Part shown: positions 22,127 through 34,260 of the stretch, in pieces
Layout: each line of letters opens with the position of its first letter
Position numbering within the stretch: the stretch's first letter is position 1
Source of the DNA: Chamaecyparis obtusa
Lineage: Eukaryota; Streptophyta; Pinopsida; Cupressales; Cupressaceae
Assembly: GCA_027943335.1 (NCBI GenBank)
Contig: BSBK01007026.1
Location: 302,501 to 366,500 of the forward strand
DNA length: 64,000 nucleotides
Reading direction: 5' to 3'
Position numbers and translations under genes: made by a program
The notes under the pieces: model-generated
What the model saw: the letters and a program-made list of their open reading frames with translations, nothing else
Databases searched by the model: none
Told to the model about the DNA's origin: nothing

Positions 22127-24145
22127 TCATATCAGGACCAAATGCAGCCTTGGAATGAACATTTTTGGACACTGGTTGCTTGGATTTCCTAGAATTAGGA
22201 CCCCTAATGATAATAGGTCCTTGGGACTAACTCCTAGTAACAACATTGAGAGGCTAAGATGACCTTCGAGATTGAGGACCTCTAAGCACAACAATGGGTC
22301 CTTCATCAAATATGGGAGGTGAGCTTACATCATAATCATAGGGATCATTCCCTCTCATCATGTTGACATCATTTTCCACAACCTCAAGTATATTAATGAC
22401 ATTTTCTATAGCTATATAGGTATAATTGATTGCGACCTTGCCATTCTTGTTTGTAGAAGTCTCCCCCTTCTCATACTTAGGCAAGGGCTCCTTAAAGGCC
22501 TTGTGGTTTGCATTTGTGGTCAACCCATCAACTTGTAATTTCCCATTCTCAATAAGGTCTTGAACAAGATGTTTGAGTTTAAAACAACCTTCAATGTCAT
22601 GTCCAATCCCATTGTGGTATACAAAGTAATCCTTCTCATTCCACCAATAAGGTTTAGGATCTGGTATGCGAAACTTTGAAGGATCCTGAGGTTGTGCCAA
22701 ATTATGAGCAATCAAGGTCTTAAAAATGTCTGCATAAGAGTCTCCAAGCTTAGTGAATTGCTGCTTTCCTGACTTAGATTTATCGTGATACTTGGGCTTG
22801 TGCTCTTGTTGGTCTAAGGATGTCTGCAGCTTCATAGCTTGAATTGCATTAGATAAATTAAGCACTCCTTGTTCCTTAGGTTGTGGAGAGTCAACAACTC
22901 TGTCATTGACTACATGCTTATTTTTGTTCCAATATGAGTTCTTTTTATCCTTATTATTGTTGTTATTGTTTTGGTCATTGTTGTTGTTACTCTATTTGGC
23001 CAAAATACCTTGTTCTTTTAGAACATCCTCAATGTGACATGTAGTTTCTACCATAGTGTCAAAAGAATTAAAGACCATTTTTCTAACTTCATATCTTAAT
23101 TATGGCACTAGATTGCTCATAATTATATCAATCCTTTCTTCCTTAGGGATGGTCCTAGAATATTTGGAACATAAGCATCTCCATCTTTGTAAAAATTTCA
23201 CAAAGGGTTCCCCTTGATTCTATTTTAATTTACACAAATCAAGCATGGTGACTGATCTTGATAAATTATATGCAAAATGTTGCACAAATCTTTGAACAAG
23301 TTCTTTGAATGTTTTAACAGGAGGGGTAAGGTTAGTAAACCACTCCATAGCTTGGCCTTTAAGGCTCCTCGGGAATAACCTCATAAGATAGGAGTCCTCA
23401 TGATGAAATTCAAAGCTCATGATATAGAACTATCGTACATGGTCATGGGGTCACCACTACCATCATATTTGTCATATGTGGGGATTTCAACCTTTCTAGG
23501 AAAATCTACCATAACCACACTTTTGTCAATGGGATTGGGACATATGGAGTCCAAGTTAAAGGAACTCTTAGGAGCCATCATTTTCTCCATATTCTTTTGC
23601 ATCTTCTTAATCACCTCATCAGTTGAAGGGTTTTTATTCTGAATCTTTTGGTCCACATTAAAGTTGTATGGGACTTTTGCACCCTTATTGATTAGAATTT
23701 CCAAGAACTAATCCTTATTTTGCTCCACATACTTCTCCAAATATTGTTGGAAGGATAGTTCTTGTTGCATTGTCATGAAATCAATAGTGTCAAAGTTGGC
23801 ATTACTTCCTCCATGTCGAGAGTCATGATGAGCTCGTTGGGAGGGTTGTCTTGAATGTCTAGGAGATGATTGTCTCCTACAATGGTTATACCGAGAAGTC
23901 CTTCTTCCTCTAGGACTAGGTGATCTTGATGGGGTCCTTGACCTTCTTCTAGCTCTTGGACTTGGTGAGGGAGTAGATGGTGGAGAGTTGGTTCCACTAT
24001 TGGTACCCCTATTGTTGAATTGATCATGGAGTTGTTGCGCTAGGAGCCTATCTTCTTGTGCGGCTCTTCTCCTTATGTCTAGCAAAGCTCGTTCCTCATC
24101 CTCCAATTGTTTGAACCTTTCTTCCTTAGCAGCTTGTTCATCCAA
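22127..24145 (-). pseudogene. Element B gag
   Basis: The minus strand starts MDEQAAKEERFKQLEDEERA, a charged coiled-coil-like N-terminus, followed by an Arg/Ser/Pro-rich stretch (about 23830-24010). The capsid core reads PRKVEIPTYDKYDGSGDPM (23417-23704) and DSYLMRLFPRSLKGQAMEWF (23220-23420). A later part (22254-22865) carries KDYFVYHNGIGHDIEGCFKL, the single zinc-knuckle-like motif of Tat gag with its first Cys positions changed. Stops and frameshifts lie near 23220, 22990 and 23706. A poly-Asn run (about 22955-22995) is also present. ATG at 24145 is taken because upstream frames are closed; a start further up near 24415 is possible. Confidence 0.8.
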
Positions 24146-25229
24146 GAAGGCTTATTTTTCTCTCTCAATGCACTTCAACCTCTCACTTGTGTATCGTGAG
24201 GTGTCTCTAAGTGGAGAAGGTTGTCTTGAATGTCTGGATACATTAGCTGCATTGATATGAGCATCACCAGATTTTTTGTTTTGGTCTTCATGTTGTGACC
24301 ATGCATCTGAGTGAGCTTTCCTATGATGTCTTTCAGCTCATTGATGAGCATCTAGATACCTTGTGTTGATAGGCGATGATCTAGGTGGACTATAAGAAGA
24401 AGACCCAGAAGACATCGTGTTACCCCTATGTCATTGGAACATGTCATTAAGAGTTTGATTCATTACTTCTCGTTGTTGTCTAGTGAAGGTATAACTCATG
24501 TCCATATTTGATGAAAAAGGTGCTAAAGAGGAACTCAATTCATTGGGATTACTCTTTGGGTCAAAACAAACCTCAGACTCACTCTTAGGGGATCGATCGA
24601 AAATGGGTTATTTTCCCTTTCGCTATTGACGAGTCTTAACTAAGGGTAACTGATTAAAGACAACTGGGGGTCATTTTTGTTGATTCACTTGGTACCTTGT
24701 TGTAACTAACATGAACGAAAATGAGTCTTGATGATAAGGTGACCTCTCAAAGTGTCAGCACCAAACTAAGATAATTAAAGTTCTCTAATGTCCAAAAAGA
24801 AATGGTAAGATAGGAATTACAAAAAGCATTACCAACACTGTCAAAGAGGTGGTTAAATCAAAGGATCAATATCCTTGCACATTTGAACCAGGAGGATGGA
24901 CTTAGCCAAATTGTATAATTAAAATTGAATTTGCATGGAAATGATTTGGGCAAAAAGAGCACTAGAATTCTCCAAGAACATTACTAACAACTCTAGAGGT
25001 ATACTTTCTCAACAGGAATAATCTTCTAACTTGACAATTCTTCCCAAGGTGACTTTGTAAATTGAATGACACTACCCCTAGAGGGCTAAAACAAAAATTC
25101 AGGGTAAAGACAGGCTTCCAACGACAAGATAAGTTACCTTCCTAAAGACCTATCCAACTAAAGGCAATTACGAAATGACTGAAGCCAGGTATATAGCAGA
25201 AAATTCTCAAGTGAAACTTTCCAGGCTAA
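24146..25229. other. Element B leader, part adjacent to gag
   Basis: No coding domain recognised beyond possible N-terminal gag residues near 24150-24420. The segment continues the untranslated leader that is interrupted by element C at 25229/31586. The five bases GCTAA (25225-25229) are the left target duplication of element C. Confidence 0.5.
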
Positions 25230-26083
25230 TGATGCAGGAGCATCCTAGGTGTAAGAGCAATCTTGCATCACCCAAAAATATTTCTGTTTTTGTATTCAAT
25301 AAGGGCTATCTTGTGTAGAGCCGCTATTTATGGAAACTTACTATTTTTAGTAAGTTGGTCTTACGATCTCAGAATGTTCTAATTTTACATGTGGAGGTTC
25401 ATCTCAGTCATATTAGCCTGCCAGAAAAGTTTCATGGCTAGATCAGGTCTGGTTTTGAAGATATTGAAGATTTTCGGTATTGGCAGCAGGGTACAGAAAC
25501 TTTGAACTCAGTTTTGAAGGCTTTAGAGGCCCCAGATGAGGTCAAAAAATTGGGTGACGAGCGCTTTGTGCTGGTCAAGCCTGTAGAGCGCTTCGTGGTG
25601 TTTTAGAAATGGGGTTATAATAATCAATCAGGTCAACTGGTGATGACTTATGGTCTCCGGAAGTCAGGCCACCTGAAATGGCGGAAAATAATTTTTCTTC
25701 AAAATTTATGTTCGGGTTTCAAAAGTTATTTTGAGCTGAATTTGATGTAATAAATTGAAAAATAAAATAATTATAAGTTGGGTCAGCCCTTAGGGCTAAA
25801 TTTTTGGAACCTTCTCGGGCGGTGGAAATTGCCTATATAAAGAAGGCCCGTAGTGTTGTCTAGGGCAGTTCTGGGTAGTAGATCTGGGTATTGATTCAAG
25901 GATTTTTCCTACAGAATATTGTAAAGGAATGCCCATGTGGCTTTGCATATTGTAATTCTGAAAGTTTGTAATTCCACATTTGTGGAGATAATAAGAAGCC
26001 AATTTTTTGTTCTTGCATATTATTGTTGTTGTTTCTCTATTTATGTTATGTGTTTGTGGTACTAAGGGTAGCACCCTTCATCA
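25230..26083 (+). repeat. Element C 5' LTR
   Basis: 854 bp, TG...CA ends, aligns without gaps to 30732-31585. A TATA box CTATATAAAG lies at 25833-25842, placing U3 at about 600 bp. The inner end is directly followed by the PBS. Confidence 0.93.
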
Positions 26084-26085
26084 AG

Positions 26086-26096
26086 TGGTATCAGAG
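26086..26096 (+). other. Element C primer-binding site, tRNA-Met type
   Basis: TGGTATCAGAG lies two bases after the 5' LTR. TGGTATCAGAGC is the usual complement of the 3' end of plant initiator tRNA-Met; here the twelfth base is T. Confidence 0.85.
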
Positions 26097-26152
26097 TAAG
26101 AGTTCTTGAGTGTGTAAACAGATCACCGACTGTGAGGCAGTTTGCACTAGGA

Positions 26153-27290
26153 CCATGGTTAGGGTTTCAGTGCGCATCACGAAAATGCCTCCACAAAGAG
26201 AATGTGGTGAAAGAGCTGGTGCTGTGACACCTAAGGTTAGAGAGTTGCAAAGACAAGTGCGAGCATTACAAGAAGAGATTCACAAAGGAATGAATCTCAA
26301 TGTCAGAGACAAAAGTGAGGATGAAGCCGAAGAAGAATATCAAGAAGGAGAAGCTGAAGTTGTGAATCAGGAGGAAGAAAGACTTTTTTGGGTGATTTCC
26401 AAGATTAGGAAAAGACCTAAGATTGAGGGTCCTACATTTTCTAGAAATCTTAACCCAGATGAATTGATCAACTGGATCAATGAATGTGAGGAATATTTTG
26501 AGTATGAAAATGTTGAGGATCCTGATAGGGTCAAATTTGCGAAGGCCAAACTGAAAGGTCATGCGAAGATTTGGTGGCAAGAGATTCAATTGGAGTGAAA
26601 TAGAAGAGGGAAAGATAAAATCACAAGATGGGATCGGATGGTGGATAAATTGAAGTGACAGTTCATTCCTGTTGATTATGAGCTTGACCTACTAAAGAAA
26701 ATGCAAAGTTTGAAGCAAGCAGAAAGATCTGTTCAGGAGTATACAGAGGATTTCTATCGACTCCTCATCAGAATAGGCCATGCAGAAGCTGATAAGGAGA
26801 AAGTTACCTGATACCTTAATGGGTTAAGGCCAAGTATTCAGGAGGAGTTGAATCTAATTTGAATGAACAATATTGAGGAGGCATACCAGTTTTCCCTAAA
26901 AGTAGAGGAAAAGCTGAACAAGAAGTTTGAGAGCAAAAAAAATGGAAGAGGTCGTGGTGGAAGATCTGGTGGATGGTCATATGGTGGCTGAAATGAAGAT
27001 CAAAAAAAGAAGGATGAGGCCAGTAGCAGCCAAAATCAGAGAGGAAACAATTCTAATCATTTCCAAGATCAGAATAATAGAGATCAGAGAGGAAGAGGAA
27101 GAGGACAAGGATCTAGAAGAGGAGGCTTCCATGGAACATGTTTTCACTTTGGAGAAGAAGGTCATAGGGCATTTGAATGTCCTCAACGCCAAGGCAGAAT
27201 AGACAGGAGAAATGAAGGCCAGGCCAGAGTTGCACATGTAGATGAAGATGCTAGATCCTCAAATTTTTAAGATGCTGAAAGAGGAGAAAT
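26153..27290 (+). pseudogene. Element C gag
   Basis: The frame opens with MVRVSVRITKMPPQRECGER, an acidic coiled-coil-like stretch, then a capsid core reading IEGPTFSRNLNPDELINWIN, FAKAKLKGHAKIWWQEIQLE and RSVQEYTEDFYRLLIRIGHA. A gly/arg-rich segment and one zinc knuckle follow (about 27130-27185, CFHFGEEGHRAFEC), in which the second Cys has become Phe. Stops occur after the first capsid third (26596) and near 26656, 26809 and 26860. The start codon could also be the internal MPPQ at 26186. Confidence 0.85.
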
Positions 27291-27339
27291 GCTAATTAAT
27301 AGAAGAGTCTTACTGAGTGGTGAGAATGAACCTGAATAA

Positions 27340-27948
27340 AGGAGGAGCCTGTTTCGCACTAAATGCAAGTGTGAGGGTAAATGTTGTGATGTGATTATCG
27401 ATAGTGGAAGCATTGACAATTTGGTGTCAGAAGAGATGGTGACAAAATTGAAGCTCAAGAGACAGAAACACCCACATCCATATCGGATTGCTTGGGTGCA
27501 GGATGACCACAAGGTCATGGTCAGTGAACAGTGTCTGGTAAAGTTCAAGATCGGCGGGTACCAAGATGAGGTACTATGTGATATAATATCTATGGATCCA
27601 TGTCATATGTTGTTGGGTAGACCGTGGTAGTTTGATAGATGTGTTGTACACGATGGTCGTGCGAATACCTATTCCCTGACAAAGGATGGAGTGCGACATA
27701 AGCTAAAGCCATTGAAGGAGACCGAAGAAAAGGTATGTGGTAATGCAAGAATAACTTTTGTTGATAGAATAAAATTTCTAGATGGTATGAGGCATGAGCA
27801 TGTGTGTTTTATTTTAATTCCAAAAGCTGGTAAAGAGGAAGTAGAGGATGTACCTGTAGAGGTTGTAAATTTGTTGAATGAGTTTTAGGATATTGTATCT
27901 GATAATGTACTTGATAGATTACCACCAGTAAGGAAGATCAGTCATCAG
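27340..27948 (+). pseudogene. Element C aspartic protease and linker
   Basis: Plus strand reads CDVIIDSGSIDNLVSEEMV with the DSGS active site (about 27400-27411), and ends CHMLLGRPW, followed by a TAG where the family has another aromatic residue. The linker (27691-27888) includes EVVNLLNEF and, after a TAG, DIVSDNVLDRLPPVR, the standard approach to RT. Its product would have processed the polyprotein. Confidence 0.85.
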
Positions 27949-29397
27949 ATGGATTTGATTCCAGGAGCCAGTTTGCCAAACAAGGCAGCACATAGAATGA
28001 CACCAGCAGAAAGTGAAGAGTTGAATAGACAAGTACACGAGTTATTGCAGAAGGGGTTGATTCGAGAGAGTCTAAGTCCTTGTGTTGTACCAACGGTATT
28101 AGCACCAAAGAAGAATAGAGAATGGAGGATGTGTATAGATTCTAGAGCAATAAACAATATCACAATCAAGTATAGGTTTCCATTGCCACGAATGGATGAT
28201 ATTATGGATTGTTTGAGTGGATCTGTATATTTCTCAAAGATAGATCTGAAGAGTGGATATCACCAAATTCGGATCAGAGAAGGAGATGAATGGAAGACTA
28301 CCTTCAAGACAAAGGAAGGACTGTATGAGTGGTTAGTGATGCCTTTTGGGCTAACCAATGCACCAAGCACTTTCATGCAGCTCATGAACGAGGTTCTAAA
28401 GGAATTTCTGGGTAAGTTTTTGATTTTTTACCTAGATGATATTTTGATCTTTAGCAAGACATTGGAGGAGCATATGATGCATATTCGTATGGTGTTTGAG
28501 AAGCTAAGAGATGAGAAATTGTTGATTAATTTGAAGAAGTGCAATTTTGTGAAGAATGAGTTAGTGTATTTGCGATTTTTAATTTCAGTAGAAGGTCTAA
28601 AAATGGACCCAGAGAAGGTACAGGCTATCCTTGAATGGCCTACTCCAAGGAGTGCTACTGAGGTAAGATCTTTTCATGGTCTAGCTAATTTTTATAGAAA
28701 TTTTATCAAAAAATTTAGCAGTATTTGTGGTCCCTTGACTGAGACAATGAGAGGGGATAGAAAAGAGTTTAAGTGGACTAATGGGGCAAAAAGGAGTTTT
28801 CAATTGTTGAAAAAAAAAGTTATAGAACAACCTATTTTAGCACTTCCAAATTTTAATAAGGTGTTTCAAGTAGATTGTGATGCTAGTGGTACTGCAATAG
28901 GAGCTATTATGAGCCAAAAAGGTAAACCTGTTGCTTATTTTAGTGAGAAGTTAAATGATGCCAAGAGGAAGTATTTTGTTTATGATCAAGAATTTTATGC
29001 TATAGTTCAGGCATTAAAGAAGTGGAGACATTATCTGCTTCCTAAGGAGTTTATTTTGTATACTGATCATAAAGCTTTGCAATATTTGAATAGTCAAGGA
29101 AAGTTGAATCAGAGACATTTGAAATGGGTTGAGTTTTTGCAGAGTTATAGATTTGTTTTGAAACACAAGAGTGGAAAGTTTAATAGGGTTGTGGATGCTC
29201 TTAGCAGAAGGCAACTATTGTTGACAGAGATGCAGATTGAAGTGGTTGGGTTCAAGGAACTCAAGAATTTATATCTAGAGGATCCTGATTTTGGTGGAGC
29301 TTGGAAAGCTTGTAAAGACCCTGTTACTCTAGATAGGACGAAATGGCTGAATTTTATCATCCAAGATGATATGCTATTCATAGGGAGTCAGTTGTGA
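27949..29397 (+). pseudogene. Element C reverse transcriptase and RNase H, long open core
   Basis: This is open for 482 codons, the best-preserved coding part of the window. RT motifs in order: LIRESLSPCVVPTVLAPKKN, EWRMCIDSRAINNITIKYRF, VYFSKIDLKSGYHQIRIREG, LVMPFGLTNAPSTFMQLMNE and the catalytic YLDD near 28430, then LKMDPEKVQAILEWPTP. RNase H motifs: FQVDCDASGTAIGAIMSQKG, FVYDQEFYAIVQALKKWRHY, LYTDHKALQYLNSQ and NRVVDALSRR. All catalytic residues I can check (VDCDAS, YDQE, YTDH, VDALSR) are kept. The frame ends at a TGA after the spacer to integrase. Confidence 0.93.
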
Positions 29398-30315
29398 ATT
29401 CCAAGAAGTTCTATGAGGGAGAATCTCATCAAAGAGAAGCATAGTGGAGGATTGGCTGGACATTTTGGTCGTGATAAAACCCTTGCTTTGGTTGGTGAGA
29501 ATTATTATTGGCCACAATTGTAGCGAGATGTGAAGAATTTTGTACAGAGTTGAAAAGTATGTCAGATGGTGAAAGGAGTGAAGTAGAATACAAGGTTATA
29601 TCATCCATTACCTATACCAGAGAAGCCTTGGAAGGATATCAGTATGGACTTTGTTCTTGGTTTACCGAGGACACAACGGGGACATGATTCAATTTTTGTA
29701 GTAATTGACAGATTTTCAAAGATGGCACATTTCATTCCCTGCAAGAAGACTAATGATATTGTTCATTTAACAGAATTGTTTTTCAGAGAAGTGGTGAGAC
29801 TACATGGTTTGCCAAAGACCGTAGTTTCAGATAGAGACACTAAGTTTGTTGGATATTTCTGGCGTACATTGTGGAAGAAGTTGAAGATAGATTTGAAGTT
29901 CAGTTCATCACATCATCCACAGACTGATGGACAAATAGAGGTGGTGAATAGAAGTTTGGGAAATCTACTGAGATGTTTGGTTGGAGATAAGCCAACAAGA
30001 TGGGATTTGATTTTACCACAGGCAGAATTTGCATACAATAATTCTGTCAATAGGAGCACTGGTAAATCACCATTCCAGATTGTATATGGAAGTAGTCCAA
30101 GAAATGCATCTGAATTGAGAAAGATAGATAAAGGATAAATAACTAGTGCGGAAGCTGAAGATTTTGCAGAACACTTGAAGAACATCCATGAGGAGGTGAG
30201 GAAGCATATTACCAAGATGAATGTGCAGTATAAAGCTAAGGTAGATGAGAAAAGGAGGCATAAGGAATTTCAGGTTGCAGATGAAGTCATGGTTCATTTG
30301 TAGAAGGAGCAATTT
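29398..30315 (+). pseudogene. Element C integrase
   Basis: After the TGA at 29395-29397 the zinc-binding part reads HSGGLAGHFGRDKTLALV and YYWPQL, with VCQ for the second Cys pair; a TGA replaces the first Cys of that pair. The catalytic core 29644-30138 is open: [20 protein letters not shown] (first Asp), [14 protein letters not shown] (second Asp) and [17 protein letters not shown] (Glu), so the DDE triad is intact. The C-terminal part (after a TAA at 30136) reads FQVADEVMVHL. Confidence 0.9.
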
Positions 30316-30693
30316 TTGGTTGGTACATATAACAAGTTGAAAATGAAGAAGTTTGGGCCATGTAAGATACTGAAGAAGCATGATTCAGGAAATACATATG
30401 AGGTAAAATTGCCTACTGAGCTGAATATTTTACCAGTGTTTAACATTTCAGATTTGACAGAGTATCATGAAGGAGGTGTTGAAGATGAGGTTGCAGTAGC
30501 ACAGTGGAGTATTCCAGCAACTAGTTCAGATATCAAGGAGATTGAAGACATACTGGACAGTCATGTAGACAAAAGCACACGGAACAGGACATATGAAGAG
30601 TATTTGGTCAAATGGAAAGGACGACCTGTTGAACATTCATCATGGCTAACAAAGGAGGAGGTTAACTGTCTTGGTTTTCCTCTACACACCTGA
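30316..30693 (+). pseudogene. Element C integrase C-terminus with chromodomain
   Basis: The frame reads KKFGPCKILKKHDSGNTYEV and LNILPVFNISDLTEYHEG (the GPY/F module end), then a spacer and a chromodomain at about 30535-30660: EIEDILDSHVDKSTRNRTYE, EYLVKWKGRPVEHSSWLTKE. The YLVKWKG core and the following Trp are kept. Chromodomains of this kind guide integration towards particular chromatin marks in chromoviruses. The clade (CRM, Galadriel or other) is not settled from the sequence alone. Confidence 0.9.
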
Positions 30694-30731
30694 GTCATGA
30701 CAGGGTCACTTCTCAAATTACCCCAGGTGTC

Positions 30732-31585
30732 TGATGCAGGAGCATCCTAGGTGTAAGAGAAATCTTGCATCACCCAAAAATATTTCTATTTTTGTATTCA
30801 ATAAGGGCTATCTTGTGCAGAGCTGCTATTTATGGAAACTTGCTATTTTTAGTAAGTTGGTCTTACGATCTTGGAATGTTCTAATTTTACATGTGGAGGT
30901 TCATCTCTATCATATCAGCCTGCCAGCAAAGTTTCATGGCTAGATCAGGTCTGGTTTTGAAGATATTGAAGATTTTCGGTATTGGCAGCAGGGTACAGAA
31001 ACTTTGAACTTAGTTTTGAAGGCTTTAGAGGCCCCAGATGAGGTCAAAAAATTGGGTGACGAGTGCTTTGCACTGGTCAAGCCTATAGAGTGCTTTGTGG
31101 TGTTTCATAAATGGGGTTATAATAGTCAATCGGGTCAACTAGTGATGACTTATGGTCTCCGGAAGTCAGGCCACCTGAAATGGCGAAAAATAATTTTTCT
31201 TCAAAATTTCTATTCGAGTTTCAAAAGTTATTTTGAGCCGAATTTGATGTAATAAATTGAAAAATAAAATAATTCTAAGTTGGGTCGGCCCTTAGGGCTA
31301 AATTTTTGGAACCTTCTCGGGCGGTGGAAATTGCCTATATAAAGAAGGCCCGTAGTGTTGTCTAGGGCAGTTCTGGGTAGTAGATCTGGGTATTGATTCG
31401 AGGATTTTTCCTACAGAATATTGTAAGGGAATGCCCATGTGGCTTTGCATATTATAATTTTGAAATTTTTTAATTCCACATTTGTGGAGATAATAAGAAG
31501 CCAATTTTCTATTCTTGCATATTATTGTTGTTGTTTCTCTATTTCTGTTATGTGTTTGTGGTACTAAGGGGAGCACCCTTCATCA
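30732..31585 (+). repeat. Element C 3' LTR
   Basis: 854 bp, collinear with 25230-26083. A TATA box copy lies at 31335-31344. No clear polypurine tract precedes it: the bases before are ACCCCAGGTGTC, purine-poor for this role, so the tract may have drifted or lie slightly further up. Confidence 0.93.
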
Positions 31586-31590
31586 GTTAA

Positions 31591-31760
31591 CCAGGCGATA
31601 CTTCTCACTGAGGTGATATTTCACCTTTCACCAGGTGATATACCTCACAATAACCAGGTGATAAAATCCAGGCAGGTTGGGCGATAATCAAGAAGAAATG
31701 AACTATCACGCGATATTTCTTCTCAAAGTAGGCGATACTGTTGCTAGTTTGCACGACGCT
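31591..31760. repeat. Cluster of TATCGCGCGATA-like words, leader of element B, gag side
   Basis: Variants include CAGGCGATACTT, GAGGTGATATTTCACC, CCAGGTGATATACC, CCAGGTGATAAAATCC, AACTATCACGCGATATTTCT and TAGGCGATACTG. Most copies are half-words (GGCGATACTT) and one is a full self-complementary word. Element C inserted directly beside this cluster (31585/31586). Confidence 0.65.
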
Positions 31761-33078
31761 TGACCAGAATTGTGTGAAATGTGCATTTTCAAGTTTGTTT
31801 GATCAAAATTTTCAGTTTGAGGGTTGATGTTTTCGATCTCAATCACAATATCAGCAGAAATTTGATAGGTTTACAAATAGTATGGGATCAAACGTGTCTT
31901 CAAACACTTGAAACAAAGGCAAAAGCAACCTTGCCAAGACAAACACTTGTGATATCAAAATGGAAAACCTTATGAATACTACCGATTGTTTGAATGTTCA
32001 AGAACATTAACACTAGTATTACACAATCGAAGACACTTCAAGCAATATCTATCCTAGAAAGTCAAGGCTCAATACTTAACAACTTGGCCCACACTTGATG
32101 CTCCCTTGCCCCACACAAAGTGGTTGCCCACAATAGGTATTGGCTTTTTCATGGAAGTGCCAAAGACACAACCAAAGGAACACATATGGTGAGTAATCTT
32201 GGGGTGATCCAGGTTATTCCACTTGGATCAATCTTTGCACGAAGAAGCTAAGTGGAAAAATAGGGTGGCCTCTAACTATGGTTCTTAATAAGAGCTTCCG
32301 TTCGTAGTACCCCTCTTGCTCCTCATAAAGGACTAGGACCTCGTGGCCTCAAGAGTACCTTAAGCATTCTTGCTCAACACTTTCCTCATGGTCACAATCC
32401 CACAAGTACTCACATCAAGTGAAGACAAGCACTACGTCTACCAAGATTTTGTGTCCTTGATAGCCTTGACTTTATAGTGGATCGGAATAGCTGGCAATAA
32501 GCTTGTCCCCACTTGGGTTGTTCCTCTTGATTGCTCAAGAGCAGGCCTACTAAAGGATTCTAACAATCTAAACAAAAATGGATCAACTTATGAGGTTCAA
32601 GAATTTTGTTTCACCACAAGGGTGAAGAGCATACTCCTCTTATCTCAAAGCTTTCTCCCAAACACGCCAAGCAAAGGTTCAATTACCCTCTTGTTTCCAA
32701 AATCCTAAGATGGGTCAAGATGTTCTAGTTCACCACAAGGGTGAAGAGCATATTTCTCCTACCACCTCAAAATTCCTTCCACAATATATTAAGTGCCTAT
32801 GAAATGAAACAACTAGTATATGCCGCACTCAATAAAGAAAGCAATTAAACAAGCACTTGATTGGGTTTTTATGCTTAGGGAAGCCTTGCAAAAACCATTT
32901 GTAGCCCTCCTTGACATGCATTCTTTTAAGAAAATTCTTAAGCAATGAGAGCACCTACAAGCACAACTTGTTAGCTCCACAATGTTAGAACAATCTAAAA
33001 TCTAATTAACTCTAAGCAATCCACTATCAAAAGTATTTAAAGAACTAAAGGTGGAACACTTAACTCTTCAAATAAATG

Positions 33079-33730
33079 TGAAGTGAGTCCAAAAAGTAGA
33101 ACATTTAACTCTTCACACAAACTCAAAGCAAGTCAACGCTTTAAAAAACTAATGAGATCAAGAAAGCATAAAAGGGAGAACTTTGTGGAACACTTAATGC
33201 TCTTTTCAAGTAGACCCCTCCCCTATGTATGAATGTTGAACTTGCATCCAAAGGGCAAAAATGATGGGTGATTAGAAATAAGCGAGTCCAACAACCCAAT
33301 GTAGCTAACAAGATCAATCAAAAGTACTCTTCAACTGAGTGTGAAGTGAGTCCACAAGGTGGAACATTTAACTCCTCACACAAACTCAAGGTGAGTCCAC
33401 ATCTTAGAAAACTAATGAGATAAAAAAGGAGAAAATTTATGGAACACTTAACGCTCTTTTCAAGTAGACCCCTCCCCTATGTATGAATGCTGACCTCACA
33501 TTCAAAGGGAAAAAATGAGGGGCGATTAGAAATAAGCGAGTCCAACAACCTAATTTAGCTAACAAGATCAATCAAAAGTATTCTAAAGTTGCTTATCAAT
33601 ACTACTCACAAATGAAAAAGGGTTGAATCAATGGAATATTTAACTTTCCAAGCAAACATAGAGTGAGTCCACAAAGTGGTGCATTTAACTCCTTATGTAA
33701 ATAAAGAATGAATCCATGCCCCCAATCACT
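33079..33730. repeat. Degenerate tandem repeat of about 254 bp in the leader of element B
   Basis: TCTTTTCAAGTAGACCCCTC occurs at 33201 and again at 33455, 254 bases apart, and GAAGTGAGTCCA plus a CATTTAACTCTTCACACAAA-like segment occurs at 33079, 33343 and, more diverged, near 33660. This gives two good copies and one partial copy. Confidence 0.75.
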
Positions 33731-34034
33731 CAATGAGATATTTGATATTGGAAATCAAGAAGCATTCACTTAAACAAACTTGTAAAAACAAATCTATGTT
33801 CTTTCATTCACCATTAAGAGCATAAAAGAGATGTGCCTATGAAAGCAAGTAAACATTCAAGCCAAACACATGAGAGGTTCTTTTTAGATCCAAAATCCAA
33901 ATGAAGGGGCAAGAAACTAAGTACAACTATGCAAATTAATTCTGTCTAAGTGCAGGAAATAGAAACAACAAGCTAACTAAATCAAGATTCAGCCAAAAAA
34001 CCTCAAAAAGGCTCATTGTCGAGTACAAAAATAG

Positions 34035-34260
34035 ACCGTAGACACCAGAATTATCGCATGACACTTCTCAGTGTACTAGAGTGATAATATTAGTCTGAGT
34101 GATACTCTACTCTATACCCAAGTGATACTTCATCCGAGACCAGGTGATAGTTCCTGAAACAGGCGGGCAATACTTCAAACAAGCGAAGTATCGCTCATGT
34201 ATACAGAGAACTATCACATGATATTTCTGGAACTATCATGCAATACACTGAGATAGAAAA
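34035..34260. repeat. Cluster of TATCGCGCGATA-like words next to the PBS of element B
   Basis: Variants include TTATCGCATGACACTT, AAGTGATACTTCATCC, CCAGGTGATAGTTCC, GGGCAATACTTC, GAAGTATCGCTCATG, AACTATCACATGATATTTCT and AACTATCATGCAATACAC. The cluster ends about 85 bases before the PBS. Confidence 0.7.

Larger units (their letters stand above)
25230..31585 (+). mobile_element. Element C: complete 6.36-kb Ty3/gypsy chromovirus nested in element B
   Basis: Two 854-bp LTRs (25230-26083 and 30732-31585) start TGATGCAGG and end CCTTCATCA. Flanks GCTAA (25225-25229) and GTTAA (31586-31590) form a 5-bp target duplication with one C/T change. The internal plus strand has PBS, gag, PR, RT, RNase H, integrase and chromodomain. 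The chromodomain at the C-terminus of integrase defines a chromovirus. It lies opposite to element B and in B's leader. The LTRs differ at about 40 positions by my count with no length change. Stops in gag, PR, integrase and after the core inactivate it. Confidence 0.95.

Noticed and set aside
26266..27548. Minus-strand frames opposite gag and protease of element C
   Set aside because: Shadows of plus-strand coding sequence.
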